Shown here: positions 52,331 to 59,999 of the stretch, one piece after another
Position numbering within the stretch: position 1 is the stretch's first letter
Layout: each line of letters opens with the position of its first letter
Assembly: GCF_009602705.1 (NCBI RefSeq)
Contig: NZ_VSWH01000001.1
Coordinates: forward strand, 4,327,001 to 4,391,000
Length of the DNA: 64,000 nucleotides
DNA from: Chryseobacterium vaccae
GTDB taxonomy: Bacteria > Bacteroidota > Bacteroidia > Flavobacteriales > Weeksellaceae
Reading direction: 5' to 3'
Position numbers and translations under genes: made by a program
Notes under the pieces: model-generated
Seen by the model: the letters and a program-made list of their open reading frames with translations, nothing else
Told to the model about the DNA's origin: nothing
The model's database searches: none

Positions 52331-52862
52331 TGGTTTTTACCTGATTTTTAAAGTTTTCTATCTTCATTTTCAGCTCAGCAAGCATTTCAGGATTGATTAC
52401 ACCGCTTTCCAGATCAAAATTTTCGTAGAACTTGGAAAGGGAGAACGTTTCTTTGATATCCGCTCCGAACTGAGGGAAAAAGGTTTTGGCTGTATTCATC
52501 ACATTTCCTCCGCCATAGCCTCCCGGAGAAGTGCTCATCAGCAGCATTGGTTTGTTCTGAAATACCTTTACATTAATCCTTGATGCCCAGTCGAAAACAT
52601 TTTTAAAAGCAGCACTGTATGATCTGTTGTGCTCAGCAAGTGAACAAATGATCACATCACAGTCTTCAATTACTTTTAAAAAGTTGTGCGCTTCATCAGG
52701 GAAACCTTTCTTTTCAAGATCCACAGAAAAAACCGGCATACTGAAATCATTAAGATCAATTAAATTGATTTCCTCATTCTGAAAATCTTTCAGAACAAAC
52801 TTTACCAGTTCCCTGTTGATGGAGGTGGAAGACGTACTTCCTGCAAATGCTAATATTTTCAT
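52323..52862 (-). CDS. NADPH-dependent FMN reductase family protein
   Basis: 179 residues with a flavodoxin-like fold: the phosphate loop FAGSTSSTSINRELVKFVL (residues 5-23), MPVFSVDLEKKGFPDEA and the flavin-binding STSPGGYGGGNVMNTA. Such enzymes reduce FMN, quinones or azo compounds. Its place in the operon suggests detoxification of reactive electrophiles, by inference. Confidence 0.88.
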   Translation of the reverse strand: MKILAFAGSTSSTSINRELVKFVLKDFQNEEINLIDLNDFSMPVFSVDLEKKGFPDEAHNFLKVIEDCDVIICSLAEHNRSYSAAFKNVFDWASRINVKVFQNKPMLLMSTSPGGYGGGNVMNTAKTFFPQFGADIKETFSLSKFYENFDLESGVINPEMLAELKMKIENFKNQVKTND

Positions 52863-52890
52863 GGTTTTTATAATCAGTTCCGGACTGAAT

Positions 52891-53790
52891 TTATTTTCTG
52901 TTTAAAATGGCTTTGGGAAGAGGTACATATTCTTCTTCATCTCCCGGAACTAATGGAAACGCATCATGGTTCTGATCGTTCCAGTTGACTTTGGCCTGAT
53001 CAATCATTTCCTTGTCAGAATTCACAAAATTCCAGAATATAAAACGTTCCTCATCAAAAGGTTCGCCTCCGAAAAGATAAACCGTTCCGTTTTCACTCAT
53101 ATCAAATTCACAAAGTTTTGTGTCTTTTGCGATCATCAGCTGTTTGGAACCATAAGAATTCCCATCAGTTGTCACTGTTCCGTCCAGAACGTACATCGCT
53201 GCTTCACCATACAAATCTTTACCAATGCTTATTTTCTTTGGCTCTTTGGTTTTGATCTCAATGAAAAATAATTTGCTGTGAACAGGAACTGCAGATTTTC
53301 TGCCGAAAGCCTCACCTGCAATTAATTTATACTGAATTCCGTCTTCTTCCCATACAGGAATTTCATCTGCTTCAATGTGATGGAAAGTAGGTTCTGTCTG
53401 TTCAAGATGTTTTGGAAGACCTACCCAGATCTGGAATCCATGAAGTCTTTTGTCACTGTGTCTTAAATATTCTGGGGTTCTTTCAGAGTGTACAACTCCT
53501 TTTCCTGCAGTCATCCAGTTCACGGCACCTGGTTTTATCTCAATGGCACTTCCGATGCTGTCTCTGTGAAAAATAGACCCTTCCAACAGATAGGTAAGGG
53601 TAGATAATCCGATATGCGGATGAGGCGGAACATCAAGATTCTGATAGTCTTTCAGTTCAGAAGGTCCCATATGATCAATAAAAACAAACGGGCCCACTGC
53701 TCTTTTTTCACGGAAAGGAAGAAGTCTTCCCACCAGGAAATTTCCTATATCTGCCGCTTTTTCTTCTATGATAAGTCCGATATTTGACAT
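52891..53790 (-). CDS. pirin family protein (copy 1)
   Basis: A 299-residue bicupin. The N-terminal cupin holds the pirin motif FVFIDHMGPSEL, metal ligands HPHIGLSTLTYLLEG and HSE in WMTAGKGVVHSERTP, and the C-terminal cupin has a degenerate site. Bacterial pirins bind iron and some act as quercetin dioxygenases; the native substrate here is unknown. It is 28 bases before the FMN reductase gene. Confidence 0.9.
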   Translation of the reverse strand: MSNIGLIIEEKAADIGNFLVGRLLPFREKRAVGPFVFIDHMGPSELKDYQNLDVPPHPHIGLSTLTYLLEGSIFHRDSIGSAIEIKPGAVNWMTAGKGVVHSERTPEYLRHSDKRLHGFQIWVGLPKHLEQTEPTFHHIEADEIPVWEEDGIQYKLIAGEAFGRKSAVPVHSKLFFIEIKTKEPKKISIGKDLYGEAAMYVLDGTVTTDGNSYGSKQLMIAKDTKLCEFDMSENGTVYLFGGEPFDEERFIFWNFVNSDKEMIDQAKVNWNDQNHDAFPLVPGDEEEYVPLPKAILNRK

Positions 53791-53842
53791 AATAAAGTAA
53801 AATATTTTTTTAGTTGTTTCTTAATGCCCTGTAAAAGTGTAA

Positions 53843-54154
53843 TTAAAGTTTGTCGTATCCGTTAAATCTTTCATCTACGATGCGTTTCCATTCCGGGTGT
53901 TTCTGGATATAAGCAAAAACGTAAGGACAGTACGGAAGAAGCTTTTTTTCATGTTCTTCAATGTATATCAGGGTTTTTTCCACAACGGCTGCTGCGGCAC
54001 CGGTTCCTGCAAGTTCAGGCTCAGCTTCTGTATGTACCAATGCAATCTGGTGCCCCATTTCACGGTAATCAATAAAAGCAAAATGTCCGTTTACTTCTAT
54101 TTCAAATCTTTTGTCGGTTTTTACAAGGGGTATATTTTCAAATTCTGGTTTCAT
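53843..54154 (-). CDS. small GNAT-family N-acetyltransferase
   Basis: A 103-residue minimal GNAT. LVHTEAEPELAGTGAAAAVV (about residues 39-58) is the acetyl-CoA-binding segment, and KLLPYCPYVFAYIQKHPEW is the typical end of the YjdJ-like family. It is a distant relative of the 95-residue protein at the operon end. It lies 52 bases upstream of pirin copy 1. Confidence 0.85.
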   Translation of the reverse strand: MKPEFENIPLVKTDKRFEIEVNGHFAFIDYREMGHQIALVHTEAEPELAGTGAAAAVVEKTLIYIEEHEKKLLPYCPYVFAYIQKHPEWKRIVDERFNGYDKL

Positions 54155-54199
54155 AATTTTGTAGTAAAGGGGAGTTATATAAATTTTTATCTGAAGACT

Positions 54200-54232
54200 A
54201 AACCTAACAGGTTTCTAAAACCTGTTAGGTTT
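54200..54232 (-). repeat. 15-bp perfect palindromic hairpin between pirin 2 and GNAT
   Basis: AAACCTAACAGGTTT and its exact complement flank a 3-base spacer. It follows the stop of pirin copy 2 on the minus strand but lacks a strong T tract. The AACCTAACAGGTTT palindrome resembles intergenic elements I recall from other flavobacterial genomes, so it may be a dispersed repeat that also acts as a partial terminator. Confidence 0.6.
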
Positions 54233-54311
54233 GCCAATTATATGTTTACTCTAACATGATATAAAGTTAGTAAAAAAGGAATAATCAAAGATTAAGATAA
54301 ATTTAAATCTG

Positions 54312-55187
54312 TTAATCTTCCAGATAACCGAATTTTCCGGTATTGAAGTCTTCAAAAGCCTGCATGATTTCTTCTCTGGAATTCATGACAAAAGGTCCGT
54401 GAGGATAGATCGGTTCATTAATCGGCTCGCCGCTGATGATCAGCACCGTTGAATTTTCCTGAGCTTCAATGCTGAAAGTTTCCCCTTCATTTTTAAATAA
54501 AACAAAGTGGTCAGCAGTAACTTTTTCCTCTCCATTTACGGTAATGCTTCCTTCAATAACCAGAGCTGCCGTATTAAAATGAGCAGGAAAGCTGAATTCT
54601 GCTTTTCCGCCTGCGTTTAATTTGGCATTCATCATATTCACCGGGGTAAATGTTTCAGCAGGACCAGTATGCCCATTATATTCTCCCGCAATAATTTCCA
54701 CAAGTCCGTTATCACCCAGATCTACACGCTCCATTGCTGAATTTTCTATCGCCTGGTATTTCGGATTACTCATTTTATCTTTGGCAGGGAGGTTTACCCA
54801 CAGTTGTACCATCTGAAAAATTCCTCCTTTTTTAGACCATTCTGTTTCATGATATTCTTTGTGAAGAACTCCTTTTGCAGCGGTCATCCACTGTACGTCA
54901 CCTTCGCCGATAATTCCGCCGCCGCCGGCACTGTCATGATGCTCTACCTTTCCCTGATAAGCTATGGTTACAGTTTCAAAGCCTCTGTGCGGGTGAACGC
55001 CTACACCTCTTGGTCTTTCAGAACCGTTAAAGTGAAACTTTGAATTGTAATCCAGCATAATGAAAGGATCCATTCTCTTCATATCCAGTCTGCTTGCGCC
55101 CGGAATAAAATTATGAACTCTAAAACCGTCGCCTACAAAATGCGCAGGTCTTGGAGATACTACGATTTCTACCTGTTTAGTTGTCAT
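54312..55187 (-). CDS. pirin family protein (copy 2)
   Basis: A 291-residue bicupin of another pirin subgroup: FIMLDYNSKFHF, metal motif GVHPHRGFETVTIAYQGKVE and the fourth-ligand region WMTAAKGVLHKEYHE. It ends with FVMNSREEIMQAFEDFNTGK, as in YhhW/YhaK-like pirins. It stands about 160 bases ahead of the other redox genes, separated from them by the palindrome, so it may be only partly co-transcribed. Confidence 0.9.
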   Translation of the reverse strand: MTTKQVEIVVSPRPAHFVGDGFRVHNFIPGASRLDMKRMDPFIMLDYNSKFHFNGSERPRGVGVHPHRGFETVTIAYQGKVEHHDSAGGGGIIGEGDVQWMTAAKGVLHKEYHETEWSKKGGIFQMVQLWVNLPAKDKMSNPKYQAIENSAMERVDLGDNGLVEIIAGEYNGHTGPAETFTPVNMMNAKLNAGGKAEFSFPAHFNTAALVIEGSITVNGEEKVTADHFVLFKNEGETFSIEAQENSTVLIISGEPINEPIYPHGPFVMNSREEIMQAFEDFNTGKFGYLED

Positions 55188-55361
55188 AATATTGTTGATT
55201 TATATAACAAAAGTACGACAGGCAAAATCCGGGTGCATTGATCTGTGATAAGTTCGGAAGAAAACAGATCAACAAGAGAAAAGTATTCACAAAGATCTTA
55301 AAATTAGTCCTCTAGGAATATGAAGCTCTTATGCTTCAAAGCAATATTAAAAATACATTTA

Positions 55362-56765
55362 TTATTCTTCCTTCGATTTCATATTCTTTCCATCCGAAAT
55401 ATGCAATCTCCTGAAAACAAATCCCGATAAAATAGTAAGTATTCCTACAGTAAGGAACGTATATCTGAAGGCATTATGGGTTTCCCCTTTGATGAGGTCT
55501 GAACTTTCAAAAAGTTTTAAAACGATCAGTCCGAAAGCAATTCCGAAGCCGATAGCAAGCTGCTGGTTGACAGATATTAATGAATTTCCGCTGCTGGTCT
55601 GAAAATTCCTGAGGTCTGCAATAGAAATGGTATTCATTGAGGTAAACTGGATAGAGTTGAAAAATCCCAATACCGCAATAATAGGGACAAACCAATATAA
55701 AGAAGTATGAATATCCGGAATGGCAAGAAGACAGATCAGGGTTCCGATGATGAAGGTATTCACCATTAAGGTCTGGCGATAGCCGTAACGATCCAGAATT
55801 TTAATGACGGATGATTTTCCGAATATAGCGGTTAAAGCCATGGGAGCAATAATCCATCCGGAAGTAACCGCCGATTGTTTATAGGCAATCTGAATCATGA
55901 GCGGTAAAAGCAATGGAACAGAGCTGATCCCCAAACGGGTGGCCAGATTTCCTACAATTCCTACTCTGAAAGTTCTTACCTGAAATAAGTTTAAAGGGAA
56001 AATAGGATTTCCGTCTCTTTTGGCATGTTTGTAATAATAGTAAAGAAATAAAAATCCAAGGATGAAGACTAAAAGGACCGGGCTTATGTTCTGGATATCC
56101 CCGAAAAGTTCCAGGGAAATTGAAAGCAGGAGAGAAGCGGCTGCAAAAATTAAAAAACCTTTAAGGTCGAAGTCTACATCATCAGACTTATAGTTAGGCA
56201 TAAATTTTAAGCCCAAAATAATTCCTAAAACTCCGATCGGAATATTGATCAGGAAGATCCAGTGCCACGAAAGGTAATCTACCATATAGCCTCCTACCAA
56301 CGGTCCAAGTACAGGTCCTATCAATGCTGGAATAATGGCAAAATTCATGGCTTTAAGCAGCTCGCTCTTGTCAAACGTTTTAATCAGGGCCAGCTTGCCT
56401 ACCGGAGTCATCAGACTTCCGCCAATCCCCTGAATAACTCTTGAAATAACCAGATGGGTGAGGTTTTGGGAAAGTGAACAGAATAAAGATCCCAGACTGA
56501 AAAGCACCAGGGAAAATATAAATACCTTTCTGGTTCCGAACCGGTCTGCTAAAAATCCGCTGGCAGGCATAAAAACGGCTAATGTTAAAACATAGCTGAT
56601 AATAGCGTTCTGCATATTCAACGGAGATTCATTGAGGTCTTTGGCAATGGATGGGAGAGAAGTATTCAGAATTGTGGAATCCAGCATCTGCATGAAAATA
56701 GCAGTGGCCAGAATGAATGGGAGGATTTTCTTTATGCTTGTTTGTTGCGGGCTTAATTCTGTCAT
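55362..56765 (-). CDS. DHA2 family drug:proton antiporter (EmrB/QacA type MFS)
   Basis: 467 residues, mostly membrane helices. MFS motif A is GFLADRFGTRKVFIFSL (residues 64-80), motif D1 is ATAIFMQMLDSTILNTSLPSI in helix 1 and motif C is GPVLGPLVGGYMVDYLSWHWIF in helix 5. These mark the DHA2 exporters of drugs and cationic dyes. No membrane-fusion partner gene is adjacent. A weak 6-bp hairpin (55321-55338) follows the stop. Confidence 0.9.
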   Translation of the reverse strand: MTELSPQQTSIKKILPFILATAIFMQMLDSTILNTSLPSIAKDLNESPLNMQNAIISYVLTLAVFMPASGFLADRFGTRKVFIFSLVLFSLGSLFCSLSQNLTHLVISRVIQGIGGSLMTPVGKLALIKTFDKSELLKAMNFAIIPALIGPVLGPLVGGYMVDYLSWHWIFLINIPIGVLGIILGLKFMPNYKSDDVDFDLKGFLIFAAASLLLSISLELFGDIQNISPVLLVFILGFLFLYYYYKHAKRDGNPIFPLNLFQVRTFRVGIVGNLATRLGISSVPLLLPLMIQIAYKQSAVTSGWIIAPMALTAIFGKSSVIKILDRYGYRQTLMVNTFIIGTLICLLAIPDIHTSLYWFVPIIAVLGFFNSIQFTSMNTISIADLRNFQTSSGNSLISVNQQLAIGFGIAFGLIVLKLFESSDLIKGETHNAFRYTFLTVGILTILSGFVFRRLHISDGKNMKSKEE

Positions 56766-56871
56766 GATGTACAGGCTGAAATGTTCAAAAGCTTTCAGAC
56801 TTATTTATTTTGAAGACACTACTTGCTTTAAGTGATTTGATCTTTAGATAAAGAATTTCCTATAAAATTAA

Positions 56872-56901
56872 AAAAGTCCTGTGAATTTTCACAGGACTTT
56901 T
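56872..56901 (-). terminator. terminator of the 56906 gene
   Basis: An AAAAGTCCTGTG / CACAGGACTTTT stem of 12 bp or more sits 5 bases past the stop codon, followed on the minus strand by T-rich sequence. Confidence 0.8.
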
Positions 56902-56905
56902 CAAT

Positions 56906-57718
56906 TTATTTTCTAGGTTTTTCTACTCCTTTCCATTCGTCGCCGGCTTTTCTGTACTGGCTTAAGATGTAAGTTTTGAAATCCTTTGTTTTGTATTCAA
57001 TATTATCAGTGTTTTGTTCAAACGGCATAATGTAATAGTAATCAACATCCGTTTTGTCTGATTTGTTTCCTTTTTTTACAGTAGGAACATACTTAGAGAA
57101 TTTATAGCTTGGAAGATATTGTCTTAATCTTGTATAGAAAGCTTTATCTTCTTTTTCATTAGGAATAATATCAACGATATTGAAATCATCTTTTTTCTTG
57201 TCGATCCAAAGATAGTACGTTTTTTCCTCGCCTAAATTTCTGTTGTAAGAATTGAATGCAAACAGTTCTTTAGGAACCAGCTCTTTGATCTTTTCAGGAT
57301 CTACCTTAGTGTAATATTGTCCTTTAGACGGATCTACATAGGTTTCAAGGTTGTACATCAATACAGAATTGTTGGTGAAATTCTTGTTCTTGAAATATTG
57401 ATTTAGAGACAATTCAGCTGTTGCTCTGAGCTCTTTTCCTCTTTCATCTAATTTTTTAGTAGGGTTCTGAGGATTTACCTTTTTTACAAACTCATATAAA
57501 ACAGCCGGTTTTACATCTTTAAGGTGAGGATAGGTTTTAAGTTCCTCAGCTTTTGCCAGCCAGTAAAACTGCTGATAGAAGTCGTCCTTATCAGAATCCT
57601 TTACACTTTTATAAGCCAAAGCAAGCTTTTTTGAATTTAAGTATTTGCCGTATTTTCCCTGTCCAAAAGCAAAACTGATGGATAGTAAGGCAAATAAAAC
57701 AGTAAGATTTCTTCTCAT
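56906..57718 (-). CDS. secreted/periplasmic protein of unknown function, 270 aa
   Basis: The frame is open from 57748, but the ATG at 57718 gives the signal peptide MRRNLTVLFALLSISFAFGQ. The mature part is Lys/Tyr-rich: YLNSKKLALAYKSVKDSDKDDFYQQFYWLAKAEEL (across residues 26-60), a central VDPSKGQYYTKVDPEKIKEL and the strand pair YYIMPFEQN and FKTYILSQYRKAGDEWKGVEKPRK. I do not recognise the family. Monocistronic. Confidence 0.6.
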   Translation of the reverse strand: MRRNLTVLFALLSISFAFGQGKYGKYLNSKKLALAYKSVKDSDKDDFYQQFYWLAKAEELKTYPHLKDVKPAVLYEFVKKVNPQNPTKKLDERGKELRATAELSLNQYFKNKNFTNNSVLMYNLETYVDPSKGQYYTKVDPEKIKELVPKELFAFNSYNRNLGEEKTYYLWIDKKKDDFNIVDIIPNEKEDKAFYTRLRQYLPSYKFSKYVPTVKKGNKSDKTDVDYYYIMPFEQNTDNIEYKTKDFKTYILSQYRKAGDEWKGVEKPRK

Positions 57719-58004
57719 TTTTTTATAATTGATATTTTCGTTTTCCAAATATAATTATTTATTAGATATTATTTTTGATTGTCAGTTAAATTCTGTGGAT
57801 ATTATTGTTGGTAATTCAAAAGAAAATCCTGTATTGCTACAGGATTGATAATTATAACTTTGAAGATTAGGCAGGTAGAAGTGAGAAATATGTTATACTG
57901 ATTAATGTCAATAGTGAATTTTTGCTACGCAAAGTCAATGGTGAATAACAGTCTTCATAAATTCATAAGTGCTACGAATTGACTATTCACACTTCACCCA
58001 TTCA
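57719..58004. repeat. intergenic region with direct and inverted 13-mers
   Basis: GTCAATAGTGAAT (57907-57919) recurs with one mismatch as GTCAATGGTGAAT (57934-57946). The related 13-mer GTGAATAGTCAAT lies inverted at 57990-57978. The word GCTACG occurs between the copies and again before the inverted copy. No gene is seen. Confidence 0.5.
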
Positions 58005-59675
58005 TTATTCATAAGAAGTTTCATGCACTTTAACCGCTCTTCCGCTTGGGTCATTCATTTTCTTGAAAGCTTCATCCCATTCTAAAGCAATAGGAGTGGA
58101 GCAGGCTACTGAAGGAACAGACGGAACTGTAGCTGCTGCCGTTTCACTTGGAAAATGTTCTTCGAAAATAGTTCTGTAGCGGTATTCTTCTTTATTCTGA
58201 GGGGTGTTGAGCGGAAATCTGAATCTTGCGCTGGCCATCATTTCATCGGTGACTTCTTTTTCTGCTATTTCTTTCAGAGTGTCAATCCACGAATATCCTA
58301 CACCATCAGAAAACTGTTCTTTCTGTCTCCATACAATAGAGTCAGGAAGAATATCTTCAAAAGCTTTTCTCAATACCCATTTTTCAATTTTTCCTTCAGA
58401 AGTGTTGATCATTTTATCCTGAGGATTAACAGCCATGGCAATATCCATAAATTCTTTGTCCAGGAAAGGTACCCTGCCTTCAATTCCCCAGCTCATTAAG
58501 GCTTTATTGGCTCTTAAACAGTCATAAAGATGAAGCTTGCTCAGTTTTCTTACGGTTTCATCATGGAATTCTTTAGCATTCGGGGCTTTATGAAAATACA
58601 GATAACCTCCAAACAATTCATCAGAACCCTCGCCTGAAAGAACCATTTTGATCCCCATAGACTTAATCACTCTTGCCAGAAGATACATTGGGGTAGAAGC
58701 TCTGATGGTTGTTACATCATACGTTTCCAGATGATAGATTACGTCACGTACAGCATCCAGCCCTTCCTGAACAGTAAAGTTTACTTCATGGTGCACGGAA
58801 CCGATGTGTTCCGCTGCTTTTTTTGCTGCAGCCAGATCGGGTGATCCTACCAGTCCTACTGCAAAACTGTGAAGTCTTGGATACCATGCTTCCTGCGTAT
58901 CGCCGCTTTCAATTCTTTGTCTTGCAAATTTTGCAGTGATGGCAGAAATAACAGAAGAATCTAATCCTCCGGAAAGAAGTACGCCATAAGGAACATCACT
59001 CATCAGCTGTCTGTGTACAGCATCTTCAAGCCCTTTTCTGAGTATGGCAATATCTGTTTTGTTGTCTTTTACATGATCAAAGCTTTCCCAGTCTCTTGTG
59101 TACCACTTTTGAAGTTCAGAACCGTCCGGGCTGTAAACCAGATGTCCGGGAAGAAACGTTTCAATGGTTTTACAGATGCCTTCGAGGGCTTTTAGCTCAG
59201 AAGCTACATAATAGTTTCCGTTTTTATCCCATCCCTGGTAAAGAGGGCAGATTCCCATATGGTCGCGGGCGATAAGGTAGATGCCGTTTTCTATATCATA
59301 AAGAGCAAAGGCAAAGATCCCGTTCAGTTTCTCAAGAAAGTCCTTTCCGTATTTTCTGTACAGAGCAAGGATTACTTCACAATCAGACTGGGTCTGGAAT
59401 TCAAAATCAGTAAACTCTTCCTTTAGTTCTCTGTGGTTGTAGATTTCGCCATTTACCGCTAAAACTACTTTTTCGTCTTTGGTAAACAAAGGCTGTTTTC
59501 CGGAAGCCGGATCTACGATAGCCAGTCTTTCATGAGAAAAGATCACGTTATCATCCTGAAACACGCCGCTCCAGTCCGGACCTCTGTGACGGATTTTTTT
59601 TGACATTTCCAGAACCTGAGGTCTTAATATTTCGGTTTTTTGTTTGGCATCAAACAAACATACAATTCCGCACAT
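58005..59675 (-). CDS. asnB: asparagine synthase B (glutamine-hydrolysing)
   Basis: 556 residues. The class II glutaminase domain starts at the catalytic Cys2 (MCGIVCLFDAKQ) with RHRGPDWSG and VNGEIYNHREL. The synthetase domain carries the ATP pyrophosphatase loop VLLSGGLDSSVISAI (about residues 232-246) and LSGEGSDELFGGYLYF. It makes asparagine from aspartate, glutamine and ATP. It is monocistronic with a good consensus promoter; the window also has an asparaginase gene 34 kb away. Confidence 0.96.
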   Translation of the reverse strand: MCGIVCLFDAKQKTEILRPQVLEMSKKIRHRGPDWSGVFQDDNVIFSHERLAIVDPASGKQPLFTKDEKVVLAVNGEIYNHRELKEEFTDFEFQTQSDCEVILALYRKYGKDFLEKLNGIFAFALYDIENGIYLIARDHMGICPLYQGWDKNGNYYVASELKALEGICKTIETFLPGHLVYSPDGSELQKWYTRDWESFDHVKDNKTDIAILRKGLEDAVHRQLMSDVPYGVLLSGGLDSSVISAITAKFARQRIESGDTQEAWYPRLHSFAVGLVGSPDLAAAKKAAEHIGSVHHEVNFTVQEGLDAVRDVIYHLETYDVTTIRASTPMYLLARVIKSMGIKMVLSGEGSDELFGGYLYFHKAPNAKEFHDETVRKLSKLHLYDCLRANKALMSWGIEGRVPFLDKEFMDIAMAVNPQDKMINTSEGKIEKWVLRKAFEDILPDSIVWRQKEQFSDGVGYSWIDTLKEIAEKEVTDEMMASARFRFPLNTPQNKEEYRYRTIFEEHFPSETAAATVPSVPSVACSTPIALEWDEAFKKMNDPSGRAVKVHETSYE

Positions 59676-59698
59676 TTTTTATCATATTTTATTTGAAA

Positions 59699-59729
59699 CA
59701 AAAGTAAAGGTGATGTTTAAAAATAACAA
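59699..59729 (-). promoter_or_regulatory. consensus promoter of asnB
   Basis: Minus strand: -33 TTG (59729-59727), a 20-base spacer, -7 TACTTTTG (59706-59699), then about 17 bases of leader before the asnB ATG. A full match to TTG-N20-TAnnTTTG. Confidence 0.75.
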
Positions 59730-59999
59730 TAAAAAATGAATAAAAGTTAATATTTTTAATCAATTAATTTATTTTTATGAAAAATATTAACTATAAAGAT
59801 TAATTGTGATGTATTTGATTAATATTTTTCGTTTTCATAGACTTCACCGTATACTCTATACAAAATAAAAATGAGATAATTATTAATATATGGTAATTTA
59901 TTATATGAATTTTAGCCCTTACTTTGTGGCTCGAAATAATTTTTTTTCATCATTTGTGTTTTTACCTTCTTGCAATTCTCTTTGCAAGAAGGTTTTGTT
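59730..59999. other. AT-rich spacer with a hairpin after the PNGase-like gene
   Basis: No gene is seen. ACCTTCTTGCAA and its complement form a perfect 12-bp stem with a 6-base loop (59964-59993) right beyond the stop of the PNGase-like gene. On the minus strand it lacks a T tract after the stem, so it could be a poor terminator or an mRNA-stabilising structure. Confidence 0.55.
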
